A DNA stretch of 64,000 nt, taken from NCBI GenBank assembly GCA_902575095.1, contig CACGPY010000001.1, positions 187,722 through 251,721 of the forward strand. Reading direction: 5' to 3'. Under the pieces are notes generated by a model. It ran no database searches. It was not told where the DNA came from and was given only the letters and a program-made list of their open reading frames with translations. Below are positions 1 to 8,374 of the stretch, one piece after another (the first letter of the stretch is position 1; every line of letters starts with the position of its first letter). Source of the stretch: an uncultured Pelagibacteraceae bacterium. Lineage in GTDB: Bacteria > Pseudomonadota > Alphaproteobacteria > Pelagibacterales > Pelagibacteraceae. A program made the translations under genes and the position numbers.

Positions 1-736
1 CCCTTTCATTGTTATCTAATCCCATGATTTGATCTTCAATGTCAGCACAGATAGTCACAATTTTTTCATTAGAATATTTTTTTTTAATACTTTCAGTAAA
101 AATATTACCTTTAATTAGGCTTTCCTCATCTACATTACACACAATGATTTTTGGTTTTATAGTTAATAAACCTAATGTAGTTAAAAATTGTTTTTCATTT
201 TTATCTTCTATAGTCGCTTCTTTACCCTCATTTAATTGTCTCAATTTTTCCTCAAGCATTTTTACTTCTTTTTCTTGAAGTAATTTTTTCTTACCCTTTT
301 CAAGTTTTTTTTGAATAATATCTATATCAGAGAGGATTATTTCAGTTTTAATTGTCTCAAGATCTTCTATTGGATCAATTTTAGAGTTGACGTGAGTAAT
401 TTTATCTGAGTCGAAACATCTTACTAAGTGAATAATTGCGTCTACCTCTCTGATATGAGACAAAAATTTATTTCCTAATCCCTCACCTTTTGATGCTCCT
501 TTAACTAATCCAGCAATATCTACGAAAGTTATATTTGTATAAATTTTTTTTTTGGAATTTGATAAATTGCTTAATTTGTCAAGTCTTTCATCAATTACAT
601 CAACTATCCCAATATTCGGATCTATGGTGCAGAAAGGGAAATTGGCTGCTTCTGCATTTTTAGAAGCTGTTAATGCGTTAAATAAAGTAGACTTCCCTAC
701 ATTAGGAAGACCTACTATTCCACATTTAAATCCCAT
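1..736 (-). CDS. ychF: Ribosome-binding ATPase YchF, N-terminal part (cut by window edge)
   Basis: Obg-family P-loop NTPase that binds ribosomes and prefers ATP over GTP in characterised relatives. The reverse strand gives an N-terminus MGFKCGIVGLPNVGKSTLF with the G1 loop GLPNVGKST at about residues 9-17, followed by the FVDIAGLVKGASKGEG switch region typical of YchF rather than Era or Der. The frame stays open to base 1, so about a third of the C-terminal part, including the TGS domain, lies outside the window. The ATG at 736 sits inside the last codons of pth (11-bp overlap), so it is probably translated from the same mRNA as rplY and pth, a common alphaproteobacterial order. Identity is secure from the motifs. 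Confidence 0.93.
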   Translation of the reverse strand, partial: MGFKCGIVGLPNVGKSTLFNALTASKNAEAANFPFCTIDPNIGIVDVIDERLDKLSNLSNSKKKIYTNITFVDIAGLVKGASKGEGLGNKFLSHIREVDAIIHLVRCFDSDKITHVNSKIDPIEDLETIKTEIILSDIDIIQKKLEKGKKKLLQEKEVKMLEEKLRQLNEGKEATIEDKNEKQFLTTLGLLTIKPKIIVCNVDEESLIKGNIFTESIKKKYSNEKIVTICADIEDQIMGLDNNER

Positions 737-1298
737 TTAAATCTTGATTAACTTTACTAGAAAAAAGGTCTATTTTTTTTTCAATCAAGGTAGGAAGTTG
801 TTTAACAATGTTATCTGTTATCTCGTTAATTTTTTCTTCCTCATCTTCTTTAAAGTCTTCTAATACATGATTATTAACTTTTTTCTTTTGTTTCGGATGT
901 CCTATACCAATACGAACTCTTGAATAATCTTTACCAATAAATTTATCAATTGACTCAATTCCGTTATGTCCTGCACTACTACCACCAAATTTCGCTTTTA
1001 TTTTACCAAAATCAATATCCATATCGTCGTGAAAAACAAAAACATCTTTTGCATCAATCTTAAAGTAATCAATCAATTCTTTAATTGCTGTTCCGGAATT
1101 ATTCATAAAAGTTAAAGGTTTGATAGCGTAGATTTTTTTTTCATCAATACTTCCAGTCGTTAATAAACCTTTAAATTTTGGTTTTTGCTTTGATAACTTA
1201 AAGTGGGTGTTAATAGCATCAATTATCTTGAAACCAATATTGTGTCTTGTATTAGTATAGTTGGATCCAGGATTTCCTAATCCGACGAGTAAAAGCAT
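726..1298 (-). CDS. pth: Peptidyl-tRNA hydrolase
   Basis: Cytosolic enzyme that cleaves peptidyl-tRNA released from stalled ribosomes, recycling tRNA. The 190-residue length is normal for bacterial Pth. It starts MLLLVGLGNPGSNYTNTRHN, with the family signature Asn (N10) and catalytic His (H19), then has HDDMDIDFGKIKAKFGGSSAGHNG in the middle, which carries the conserved Asp and the GGxxGHNG-type motif. It lies 5 bp after rplY and overlaps the ychF start. This fits a translation-quality operon of L25, Pth and YchF, all on the minus strand. Confidence 0.97.
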   Translation of the reverse strand: MLLLVGLGNPGSNYTNTRHNIGFKIIDAINTHFKLSKQKPKFKGLLTTGSIDEKKIYAIKPLTFMNNSGTAIKELIDYFKIDAKDVFVFHDDMDIDFGKIKAKFGGSSAGHNGIESIDKFIGKDYSRVRIGIGHPKQKKKVNNHVLEDFKEDEEEKINEITDNIVKQLPTLIEKKIDLFSSKVNQDLNGI

Positions 1299-1303
1299 AT
1301 TAA

Positions 1304-2056
1304 TTATTTTTTTTCAGTAGGTTTTTTTTCAGCAGGTTTTTTTTCTTCGGGTTTTTTATCCGCACTTTCTTTAGACTTATCGTCTTTTTTAGCTGCTTCT
1401 CCTTCTTTAGCAGCTGCTTCTGCTCCCTCTGCAGGAACTTCACCTTCTGCACCCTCAGCTGCTGCTTCTCCCTCTGCTGGTTTTTCAGGTTCTTTAATTA
1501 TCGTTGGAGACGCAACTGTTGCAATAACGAAATCTCTATCTGTAATAGTTGGGGAAACATCGTTCTCTAATTTCACTGATGAAATTTTTATACTTGTGCC
1601 AATATCTGTTCCAGCCAGATCTACAATTATCTCGTTAGGTATATTTTCAGCTGGGCATTTTAATTCAACTTTTCTTCTAACAATATTTAATACTCCCCCC
1701 CTTTTAAGGCCTGGTGAGTCAGGGTGATTGATAAATTTAACCGGAATTTCTAATATAACTTTTTTCCCTGAAACTATTCTCATAAAATCAATATGAATGG
1801 GCTCTTCAGAAACTACATTAAAAGCTACATCTCTAGGAATAACTTTTTCTTTCTTTCCATCAATATCTAACTCTAAAACTTTTGATAAAAACGTATCTGA
1901 ACTAACTATATTTTTAATCTCTTTTTTAGAAATAGAAATGTTTTGATTTGCATCCTTACCTCCATATATTATGGCTGGTATTAAACCATCTGATCTAAGT
2001 TTATTATTAGATCCAGAAGAGGTGTTCACTCTTTTTATTGCCTTTAAATTGTTCAT
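1304..2056 (-). CDS. rplY: 50S ribosomal protein L25 (CTC form) with long low-complexity tail
   Basis: Binds 5S rRNA in the large subunit. Residues 1 to about 95 carry the L25 5S-binding domain (GLIPAIIYGG near residue 25, then PIHIDFMRI near residue 87). Residues 96-185 form the C-terminal TL5/CTC beta domain (LKCPAENIPNEIIVDLAG). From about residue 190 to 250 the protein becomes an Ala/Glu/Gly then Lys/Pro/Glu-rich tail with repeated AEG, EKKPAEKK and EKKPTEKK units and no expected fold. CTC-type L25 proteins often have charged tails, but this one is a quarter of the protein. It heads the minus-strand rplY-pth-ychF unit, with a candidate promoter 18 bp upstream. Confidence 0.93.
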   Translation of the reverse strand: MNNLKAIKRVNTSSGSNNKLRSDGLIPAIIYGGKDANQNISISKKEIKNIVSSDTFLSKVLELDIDGKKEKVIPRDVAFNVVSEEPIHIDFMRIVSGKKVILEIPVKFINHPDSPGLKRGGVLNIVRRKVELKCPAENIPNEIIVDLAGTDIGTSIKISSVKLENDVSPTITDRDFVIATVASPTIIKEPEKPAEGEAAAEGAEGEVPAEGAEAAAKEGEAAKKDDKSKESADKKPEEKKPAEKKPTEKK

Positions 2057-2073
2057 AAGTTAATTGAAGAGGG

Positions 2074-2102
2074 TATATAACCCATGATCTTAATCAAAAC
2101 AA
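2074..2102 (-). promoter_or_regulatory. Candidate sigma-70 promoter for rplY-pth-ychF
   Basis: On the minus strand a TTGTTT box (2102-2097) lies 17 bp before TATATA (2079-2074). This places transcription start near 2067 and gives a leader of about 11 nt before the rplY ATG at 2056. It sits in the 49-bp gap behind prs, so the operon need not depend on read-through from prs. Called by eye from spacing and consensus in AT-rich DNA, where chance matches are common. Confidence 0.4.
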
Positions 2103-2105
2103 GTA

Positions 2106-3038
2106 TTAATTAAATAAATCAGATACCGAATTAGAATTTGCAATCCTTTTAATTGCCTCTGACATTAATGAAGATATAGATAAAACCTCAATTTTAGTAT
2201 TATTATTAATTTTTTTACTATTATCTATAGTGTCTGTCACTATAAGTTTCTTAATTTTTGAATTTTTGATTTTTTTTGCCGCATCTCCGCTTAACACACC
2301 ATGAGAAATGAATACATAAACTTCATTTGCTCCATTTTTAATTAAAGCATTAACAGCATTAATAATTGTTCCTCCACTATCAATTATATCATCAACAATT
2401 ATACATGTTTTATTTTTAACATTTCCTAAAATATTCATAACTTCAGACTTACCGGGAGCAGGTCTTCTTTTATCTATAATTGCTAAATCTGCTTTTATTC
2501 TATTTGCTAGATCTCTAGTTCTTGCGACACCCCCAACATCTGGAGAAACACATATGAGTTTTTTATTAACCAACTTTTTTTTAATATATTTTGCAAATAG
2601 TGGAGCGGTATATAAATTATCAACAGGCATATCAAAGAACCCTTGGATTTGACCAGCATGTAAGTCTACAGTAACAACTCTGGTTGCACCCGCATTAGTA
2701 ATTAAATTTGCCATCACTTTGGCTGAGATGGAAGTTCTTGGTGCTACCTTACGATCTTGTCTTGCATAACCAAAATATGGAATTACAGCTGTTATAGTTT
2801 TAGCTGAGGATCTTTTTAATGCATCAATTACTAAAAGCAATTCCATTAAATTATCATTTGCTGGGTTTGAGGTTGATTGAATTACAAATACACTATTACC
2901 TCTAATATTTTCATTTATTTCTATATAAATTTCTCCATCAGAAAATCTTCTGATATTAGTATTAATGAGTTTTAATTTTAGGTTTTTAGCAATATTTTTA
3001 CTAAGTTTTAAATTGCTAGTTCCAGATAAAATTTTCAT
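2106..3038 (-). CDS. prs: Ribose-phosphate pyrophosphokinase (PRPP synthetase)
   Basis: Makes PRPP from ribose 5-phosphate and ATP, feeding purine, pyrimidine, His, Trp and NAD synthesis. The 310-residue class I enzyme shows the flexible-loop/ATP region PYFGYARQDRK near residue 104, the divalent-cation region VDLHAGQIQGFF near residue 126, and the PRPP-binding loop IIVDDIIDSGGTI near residue 214. It is full length. It sits between pgeF and rplY, each separated by about 50 bp, and has its own candidate promoter. The neighbouring carAB and thyX genes also serve nucleotide supply. Confidence 0.97.
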   Translation of the reverse strand: MKILSGTSNLKLSKNIAKNLKLKLINTNIRRFSDGEIYIEINENIRGNSVFVIQSTSNPANDNLMELLLVIDALKRSSAKTITAVIPYFGYARQDRKVAPRTSISAKVMANLITNAGATRVVTVDLHAGQIQGFFDMPVDNLYTAPLFAKYIKKKLVNKKLICVSPDVGGVARTRDLANRIKADLAIIDKRRPAPGKSEVMNILGNVKNKTCIIVDDIIDSGGTIINAVNALIKNGANEVYVFISHGVLSGDAAKKIKNSKIKKLIVTDTIDNSKKINNNTKIEVLSISSLMSEAIKRIANSNSVSDLFN

Positions 3039-3052
3039 GAAATGTAACTATT

Positions 3053-3080
3053 TATACCTTATTTCCATATCTTTTCAAAT
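3053..3080 (-). promoter_or_regulatory. Candidate sigma-70 promoter for prs
   Basis: Minus-strand TTGAAA (3080-3075), a 16-bp spacer and TATAAA (3058-3053) lie in the 50-bp gap between pgeF and prs. Start would be near 3046, giving an 8-nt leader to the ATG at 3038. No Shine-Dalgarno-like purine run is visible between them. Confidence 0.4.
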
Positions 3081-3088
3081 TAATAAAG

Positions 3089-3841
3089 TTAAAGTAAGCG
3101 AACTGTAGATATACATCTTCCATAATCTTTGTGCTTTAATATAGTTGATCTTCTGTAACTAAAAAAATTACTTTTTTCAGCGAAAGTATCTTTATCTACA
3201 TGATCAACCTTAACACCTAATTTTAAGAGTTTATCAGAAACAAATTTTCTTAAATTAAACAGTTTTTTTACTTTTGTTTTTTTTGTGAAATATATTTTGT
3301 TTTTCCAAGATTTTGACACAAACTTTTTGTAAAATTTTAAGTCTACTTCATAACTTTTATTACCAATACAAGGACCAACTGCTGCATAGATTTTATTTTT
3401 GGATTTTAATCTTTTAATTTTTTTAATTGTATTATCAATTATACCGGAAAAAGCGCCCTTCCATCCTGCATGTATGCATCCTACAATTTGATTTTTAATG
3501 TCACAAACAATAATAGGCACGCAGTCTGCAGTTACTACTCCTAAAGCTAAATCTTTCATTTGAGTTACCATTGCGTCTGCTTTTATCTTTTTTCTGAAAT
3601 TATTCTTTTTTATTTCAACTACTTTATTACTATGAGTTTGATGCATTAGTATTAATTTAGCTCTTTCTACTGCCATGAATTTTGCAACAAATTTTAGATT
3701 CTTTTGAATATTTTTTTTATTATCTTTTGAGCCTCTCCCACAATTTAAACCTTTATAGATACCCTTCGAAAACCCTTTTTTTCTTGAGAAAAAACAGTGT
3801 TTTATTTCTTTCATCTTTTTGAAGCTCTTTGAGTAAAACAT
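3089..3841 (-). CDS. pgeF: Laccase-domain (YfiH/PgeF) peptidoglycan-editing factor
   Basis: Family of copper/zinc-binding multicopper-oxidase-like proteins. The E. coli member removes wrongly incorporated L-Ser from peptidoglycan precursors. The conserved metal-site pieces are present in order: LMHQTHS, VVTADCVPI with its Cys, GCIHAGWKG with its His, and AAVGPCIG. The C-terminal FSYRR/GRCISTVRL ending is family-typical. I chose ATG 3841 (250 residues) over a TTG 15 bp upstream because it follows directly on the midA stop. It is the third gene of the minus-strand lgt-midA-pgeF run, consistent with an envelope role. The edited substrate here is unknown. Confidence 0.9.
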   Translation of the reverse strand: MFYSKSFKKMKEIKHCFFSRKKGFSKGIYKGLNCGRGSKDNKKNIQKNLKFVAKFMAVERAKLILMHQTHSNKVVEIKKNNFRKKIKADAMVTQMKDLALGVVTADCVPIIVCDIKNQIVGCIHAGWKGAFSGIIDNTIKKIKRLKSKNKIYAAVGPCIGNKSYEVDLKFYKKFVSKSWKNKIYFTKKTKVKKLFNLRKFVSDKLLKLGVKVDHVDKDTFAEKSNFFSYRRSTILKHKDYGRCISTVRLL

Positions 3842-3842
3842 T

Positions 3843-4904
3843 TTAAAATCCAGCAAAATTATCTTTTCTAAATTTATAGGCCAAAACTACTTTAAACAAG
3901 TCCCCCATGTATCTAGGACTTAACAATCTCTTTATCCTTAAATATAAATTAGTTTGTTCTGTGAATTTCATTTTCTTAGCTACTTTTTCAGCTCTTTTAA
4001 TTATTCCCATGCTTTTCAAGAATTGTCTTTGAGTAATAACATTCTTAATATTCAAATTATTTTTTGAAAAGAATTCTTTTAAAAGTTCAAAATTGACATG
4101 GGAAGTAATATCTGCTTTCCCAAGATTTTTTAATAGATCATTTCTTTTATGTTTCATAACTGATTGTAATGTATTTTGATTATTTGATTTAAAATATCCA
4201 TAATCAATTAATAAAATACACCCTTTTAATTGTTTTATTTTTTTTGCTATTTTTTTTAGTTCTTGAAAGCCTATCTTTGGAAATTCAATAAATTTTAATT
4301 CTTTTAATGATTTAAAAGATTTAATAATTTTTTTATCGTATCTTGAACTTTTTCTTAAAATTTCTTTTATTTTAAAATTTGTATCAAGCTCGTAGTTTTT
4401 TTCGAATAATGAATTTTTTATTTTTTTAAATTGTTTAATTGGTATTGCATCAAAAAATTCATTTCCAAAAAAAATTACAGGTCCTTTTTTAACATCATCT
4501 AAATTTCTTATCCATTTTACGTTTTTACTATCTATATTTTTCTTTTGAATCCTCTTGAGATAATTACTTTCCTCAAATAGAAATATTTTTTTTACCATGT
4601 CAAATTCGGGGAATCGTTTGAAAGATCTGAGTAAAACTCTTATTAGAGTTCCATCTCCTGGACCTAACTCTACTATACTAAGATTTTTTGGTTTACCAAA
4701 AGTCTCCCAGCAAGTTATGATCCAAATTGCAATCATCTCAGAAAACAAATCAGAAATTTTTGGTGAAGTAATGTAATCACCTTTTTTACCAAAAGGATTT
4801 TTTGAAGAATAATATCCAAATTTTTTATCGTAAAGTACATTTTGAAAAAATTTATCTACTGGAAGGACTTTAGAATTTTTAAAAAATGCTTTGAGAGTTT
4901 TCAT
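3843..4904 (-). CDS. MidA/NDUFAF7-type SAM-dependent protein arginine methyltransferase
   Basis: COG1565/DUF185 family. The mitochondrial homologue NDUFAF7 methylates an arginine of a complex I subunit, so a role in NADH dehydrogenase assembly is plausible but inferred. The N-terminal FGYYSSKNPFGKKGDYITSP is the family signature. SAM motif I is IVELGPGDGTLIRVLLRSF, and LLIDYGYFKS followed by ADITSHVNFELL is the conserved second half. Start chosen at 4904 because its ATG overlaps the lgt stop (ATGA) and because the upstream extension does not resemble the family. Alphaproteobacteria often have lgt-midA-pgeF together. Confidence 0.88.
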   Translation of the reverse strand: MKTLKAFFKNSKVLPVDKFFQNVLYDKKFGYYSSKNPFGKKGDYITSPKISDLFSEMIAIWIITCWETFGKPKNLSIVELGPGDGTLIRVLLRSFKRFPEFDMVKKIFLFEESNYLKRIQKKNIDSKNVKWIRNLDDVKKGPVIFFGNEFFDAIPIKQFKKIKNSLFEKNYELDTNFKIKEILRKSSRYDKKIIKSFKSLKELKFIEFPKIGFQELKKIAKKIKQLKGCILLIDYGYFKSNNQNTLQSVMKHKRNDLLKNLGKADITSHVNFELLKEFFSKNNLNIKNVITQRQFLKSMGIIKRAEKVAKKMKFTEQTNLYLRIKRLLSPRYMGDLFKVVLAYKFRKDNFAGF

Positions 4905-5686
4905 TTTTTTTTCATAACATTCAAAATAACTATACCTATTGTTATCATACAAAAGCTTAAAATAGTGCCCATGCTAACTAGATCAAACACATATCCTATT
5001 TGAGAGTCAGGTTCTCTAAAAATTTCAGATATAATCCTAAATATTCCATAGAAAATTAAAAATAAATAAGAACATTCACCCATTTTGTATTTTCTTTTAA
5101 AAATTGATAAATTTAAAATTATAAACAAAACTATACCTTCAAGTATCGCTTCATATATTTGAGAAGGATGTCTTTGCAACATATCTATTGACGGAAAAAC
5201 TACACCCCAAGGTACCGATGTTGCTTTACCAATTAATTCTCCGTTTATAAAGTTGGCTACTCGTCCAAGAAATATCCCAATAGGCGATACACATGCTATT
5301 ACATCTAAATAAAAGAAAGTCGGCAACCCTCTTTTAGATGTGAATAAATATGTTCCGAAAACTATTCCAATAAGGGCGCCGTGAAAAGACATCCCCCCTT
5401 CCCAAATTTTAATTATTTCTATTGGATTGGAGATAAAATAACTTAGATTGTAGAATATTATATAACCAATACGTCCACCAATAATTATAGATAAAATTAA
5501 ATATGTAATTAAATCATCAAATTCGTTTTCATCTAATTTGAGATTGTTTTCTTTTGAAATTTTTATGATTATTTTTTTTCCTAACCACCATCCAAAAATT
5601 ATTCCAAAGATATATGCTAGCGAGTACCACCTGATAGCCACAAACCCAAAATCTATTAAAACAGGGTCTAAATTATGGGTATACAT
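4901..5686 (-). CDS. lgt: Prolipoprotein diacylglyceryl transferase
   Basis: Inner-membrane enzyme that transfers diacylglycerol from phosphatidylglycerol to the lipobox Cys of prelipoproteins such as BamD in this window. The 261-residue protein has about seven hydrophobic segments and the signature GRVANFINGELIGK at about residues 138-151, followed by PWGVVFP and RHPSQIYEA. The N-terminus YTHNLDPVLIDFGFVAIRWYSLAY matches the family. It starts the minus-strand lgt-midA-pgeF group; its last codons overlap the midA start. It is divergent from the ubiK-like gene across 51 bp. Confidence 0.96.
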   Translation of the reverse strand: MYTHNLDPVLIDFGFVAIRWYSLAYIFGIIFGWWLGKKIIIKISKENNLKLDENEFDDLITYLILSIIIGGRIGYIIFYNLSYFISNPIEIIKIWEGGMSFHGALIGIVFGTYLFTSKRGLPTFFYLDVIACVSPIGIFLGRVANFINGELIGKATSVPWGVVFPSIDMLQRHPSQIYEAILEGIVLFIILNLSIFKRKYKMGECSYLFLIFYGIFRIISEIFREPDSQIGYVFDLVSMGTILSFCMITIGIVILNVMKKK

Positions 5687-5703
5687 AGTTACTTATATCA
5701 TAT

Positions 5704-5732
5704 TTGAAATTAAGATGGTCATCAAATAAGAT
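5704..5732 (+). promoter_or_regulatory. Candidate promoter for ubiK-like gene, leaderless geometry
   Basis: TTGAAA (5704-5709), a 17-bp spacer and TAAGAT (5727-5732) lie just before the ATG at 5738. The 5-bp gap puts the start site at or within one base of the initiation codon, which predicts a leaderless transcript. No Shine-Dalgarno sequence is present. The same 5-bp geometry appears before the genes at 15090 and 17245. Confidence 0.4.
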
Positions 5733-5737
5733 AAGTT

Positions 5738-5983
5738 ATGAGTAATTCAGAAAAAATTTTAAAATCGTTATCTAATTTAATTGAAAATGGTATTTTAACC
5801 TCCAAAGATATCAGAAATGAAATTTCTACTGATTTAAAATTCCAAAAAAGTAAAATATTAAATAAACTTGAGCTTGTATCTAAAGAAGAATTTGAAGTTC
5901 TTAAAAAAATCGTTCAGAAACAAGGTGAAACTATTAAGAAGTTATCTAAAAACAAAAAAATTAAAAAGGTAAAGAAATCTTAA
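5738..5983 (+). CDS. ubiK: UbiK/YqiC-type BMFP-domain accessory protein
   Basis: Small (81-residue) helical protein of the UbiK (BMFP, COG2960) type. In enterobacteria it binds UbiJ and assists aerobic ubiquinone synthesis and forms C-terminal coiled-coil trimers. Here residues 1-50 form the N-terminal helix region (MSNSEKILKSLSNLIENG), and residues 45-70 show the conserved VSKEEFEVLKKIVQKQGETIKKL coiled-coil stretch. The tail is very Lys-rich. It is divergent from lgt and converges with the histidine kinase gene, overlapping its 3' end by 23 bp. The family call rests on length and the coiled-coil motif; a UbiJ partner is not in the window. Confidence 0.72.
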   Translation: MSNSEKILKSLSNLIENGILTSKDIRNEISTDLKFQKSKILNKLELVSKEEFEVLKKIVQKQGETIKKLSKNKKIKKVKKS

Positions 5984-7280
5984 CTTGCAGACCGTTATAT
6001 TTACTTTTTCCTAACTGAATACTGCCGCCGTGAGAATTAATAATATCTTCAACAATTGCTAGACCTAGTCCGACTCCAGACTGATTTAAGCTTCTACTTT
6101 TATCTAGTCTAAAAAAAGGTTTGAAAACATTTTTATACTGGTCTTCAGGAATGCCTGGACCATCATCATCAAAAATTACAAAGGACCTATTATTTCCTTT
6201 TTGAATATCAATATCTACTTTATTTCCATAAGTTAATCCATTTTGAATTATGTTTTCAAAAGATCTTTTTAATGCAGTTGGTCTTGCTTTTAATTCTACA
6301 GTTTCCTTATTCCTTTTTATGGAAATTTTATCATTATTAAATTTATTTTTAATAGAATTTAACATGTCATTTAGGTCGATTTTAGTAGTGCTTTCTTGTG
6401 ATTGAGTTTTAGCAAATTCTAAATAATCGTTTAGCATTTTTTCCATCTCATCGATATCATTTGACATTTGTTTTGATATATCTTTTTGTTGCAACATTGC
6501 TAGTTGTAATTTTAAACGAGTTAAAGGAGTCCGCAAATCATGGCTAATACCAGAAAGCATTTCCGCCCTTTGATTTAAATGACGATTAATTCTTTTAGCC
6601 ATTCTATCAAATTCAAAAGCAGCTTTTCTTATTTCTTGCGATCCTGAAGCCCTAAAATCATTTACATAATCTCCTTTTCCAAATCTCTCAGCAGCTTTAG
6701 CTAATTTTACCAGAGGTTTGGTTTGATTTTTTAAAAAGATTAAAGCGATTATTATTAAAATTAAAGAGGGAAGTGTGGTCCATAAAACGAAAAGTCTTAC
6801 CGAAGAAGCTGAGACTAATTCTTTAGGTACCAAAAATTCTATAACATCATTATTTGATCGAATTTTAATCTCAACCGCATTTTTGAATTTTGATGTATTA
6901 AACCAATAATTATTATTTCCAAAAACAGATTTTAATTCTCTTCTTAATGATCGGTCCATGGGACTGAATCGTCTTTCACCACTTTTACTAGGAAACACCT
7001 CCTGATTTATTCCAATTTCAAAATTAAAGTTATTCTTATAACTATCAGTAAAAAAATCTAAATTTTTGTTATCATTTTGATAAACTTCCTCTATAGTTTT
7101 TAATTGGTTAACTAAAGATCGAGTCATATTTTTATTAACTTTTATCCAAATACTGTCGTAGAAAACAATTGTTATAATTATTTGCAAAATAATTGTTGGG
7201 GCAGCAACAATTATTAAAGCTCTATAAAAAAGTCTTTTGGGCAAAATATATTTTATAAAATTATTCAATCCAGAGAACAT
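5961..7280 (-). CDS. EnvZ-like sensor histidine kinase
   Basis: Inner-membrane two-component sensor of 439 residues. It has a transmembrane helix at about 22-40, a periplasmic domain (41-160) with no recognised ligand motif, a second transmembrane helix at about 162-183, then HAMP (184-238). The dimerisation domain carries the phospho-accepting His247 in SGISHDLRTPLTR. The ATPase domain carries the N-box FENIIQNG, DDDGPGIP and GVGLGLAI. It overlaps the regulator gene upstream by 20 bp, so the pair is co-translated. EnvZ-like architecture is clear; the stimulus (osmotic or other) is not readable from the sequence. Confidence 0.92.
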   Translation of the reverse strand: MFSGLNNFIKYILPKRLFYRALIIVAAPTIILQIIITIVFYDSIWIKVNKNMTRSLVNQLKTIEEVYQNDNKNLDFFTDSYKNNFNFEIGINQEVFPSKSGERRFSPMDRSLRRELKSVFGNNNYWFNTSKFKNAVEIKIRSNNDVIEFLVPKELVSASSVRLFVLWTTLPSLILIIIALIFLKNQTKPLVKLAKAAERFGKGDYVNDFRASGSQEIRKAAFEFDRMAKRINRHLNQRAEMLSGISHDLRTPLTRLKLQLAMLQQKDISKQMSNDIDEMEKMLNDYLEFAKTQSQESTTKIDLNDMLNSIKNKFNNDKISIKRNKETVELKARPTALKRSFENIIQNGLTYGNKVDIDIQKGNNRSFVIFDDDGPGIPEDQYKNVFKPFFRLDKSRSLNQSGVGLGLAIVEDIINSHGGSIQLGKSKYNGLQVKISLPF

Positions 7281-7938
7281 AGCCTGAACCTCTTATTGTT
7301 TGAAGATATTTTGGATTTTTTGGATCTCTCTCCAACTTTTGTCTTAACCTTGTGATCATAACGTCTATAGATCTCTCCTGATTGATACCAGAAATTTTTC
7401 CTATCTCCTCTCTTGAATAAGTTACACCTGGATTAGATAGCATTTCAATTAGAACTTTTTTTTCAGAATTATTAATCTTTTTTGACACATTATGTAAATT
7501 TATTGTCATTTTATTTAAGTCAATTATGGCTGCGCCTACATTATGTTTAGATCTTAAGTCAATTTTACTATTTTTATTAATTATATTTTTAATCCGTAGA
7601 AGTAATTCCTTTGGCTCAAATGGTTTTCCAATGTAATCATCAGCTCCAAGTTCTAACCCTTTAATTCTATTTTCTACCTCACCTTTTGCTGTAAGTAATA
7701 TTATAGGTACTTTAATTTTTTTTTTCACTTCTTTAGTCAATTCATAACCATTCTGACCGGGCATCATCACGTCCAATATAATTATATCAAATTTTAAAAA
7801 TTGTAACTTTTCTTTAGCTTGATCTGCATTTTCAGCAGTCGAAACTATATAATTATTTTCAGACAAATAATCCTTTAAAAGATTACGTATTCTGTCATCA
7901 TCATCAACGAGTAGAATATGGTCTTTATCCTTTTTCAT
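7261..7938 (-). CDS. OmpR-family response regulator (PetR/OmpR-like)
   Basis: 225-residue regulator. The receiver domain (1-118) has the acidic pocket VDDDD (11-15), phospho-acceptor Asp56 in IIILDVMMPG, Thr at LLTAKG and Lys105 in IGKPF. The C-terminal winged helix (about 130-225) ends IDVMITRLRQKLERDPKNPKYLQTIRGSGYVL, the OmpR/PhoB DNA-binding signature. It overlaps the kinase gene by 20 bp and the MarR-type gene by 14 bp. In Rhodobacter a MarR-like PetP and OmpR-like PetR are paired in this way and PetR activates petABC. The resemblance of context is why I mention PetR; the target genes here are unknown. Confidence 0.9.
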   Translation of the reverse strand: MKKDKDHILLVDDDDRIRNLLKDYLSENNYIVSTAENADQAKEKLQFLKFDIIILDVMMPGQNGYELTKEVKKKIKVPIILLTAKGEVENRIKGLELGADDYIGKPFEPKELLLRIKNIINKNSKIDLRSKHNVGAAIIDLNKMTINLHNVSKKINNSEKKVLIEMLSNPGVTYSREEIGKISGINQERSIDVMITRLRQKLERDPKNPKYLQTIRGSGYVLWIE

Positions 7939-8368
7939 TTATTATCTTTTTTAAAACATCCTTAAATTTAATAACTGAGTCTGAACTTGAGTTTTTTAAA
8001 GCATTAAATATTCTTTTTTTTTGACTGTTGTAAACTGTTTCAAAAAAAATTTTACCTTCCTTATCTAAAAATAAGTTTTTCTTTCTAGTATCATACTTGT
8101 CTTGAATTTGTTTGATCATCCTTGATTTTATTAAATCTCTAAGAACTCTATTCAAACTCTGTTTTGTTACCTTTAATCTAAAAATTAGTTCACCTAAATT
8201 AATTCCAGGATTTCCCTCAATTAAATTTAGAGCCCTTAAGTGAGCAGGCCCAAAAAACTTTTTAGATAAAATTTCTTTTGGATCAGAAAAAGTTTCTCTG
8301 TATGCGTAATAAAGCAACTGTATGAACTCTTTTATTTGTTCGTCCTTTAAATAAAGCAAATCTTTCAT
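7925..8368 (-). CDS. MarR-family regulator (PetP-like)
   Basis: 147-residue winged-helix repressor/activator. The DNA-binding helices are at about residues 55-90 (INLGELIFRLKVTKQSLNRVLRDLIKSRMI), followed by the wing DKYDTRKKNLFLDKEG typical of MarR. Helical dimerisation regions lie at both ends. It is the first gene of the minus-strand MarR-OmpR-EnvZ set and divergent from ilvE across 75 bp. That gap holds an imperfect palindrome that could be its operator. PetP-PetR pairs beside ilvE are known in alphaproteobacteria, so the set resembles that arrangement. No effector is predictable. Confidence 0.82.
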   Translation of the reverse strand: MKDLLYLKDEQIKEFIQLLYYAYRETFSDPKEILSKKFFGPAHLRALNLIEGNPGINLGELIFRLKVTKQSLNRVLRDLIKSRMIKQIQDKYDTRKKNLFLDKEGKIFFETVYNSQKKRIFNALKNSSSDSVIKFKDVLKKIINEKG

Positions 8369-8374
8369 ATTGGT

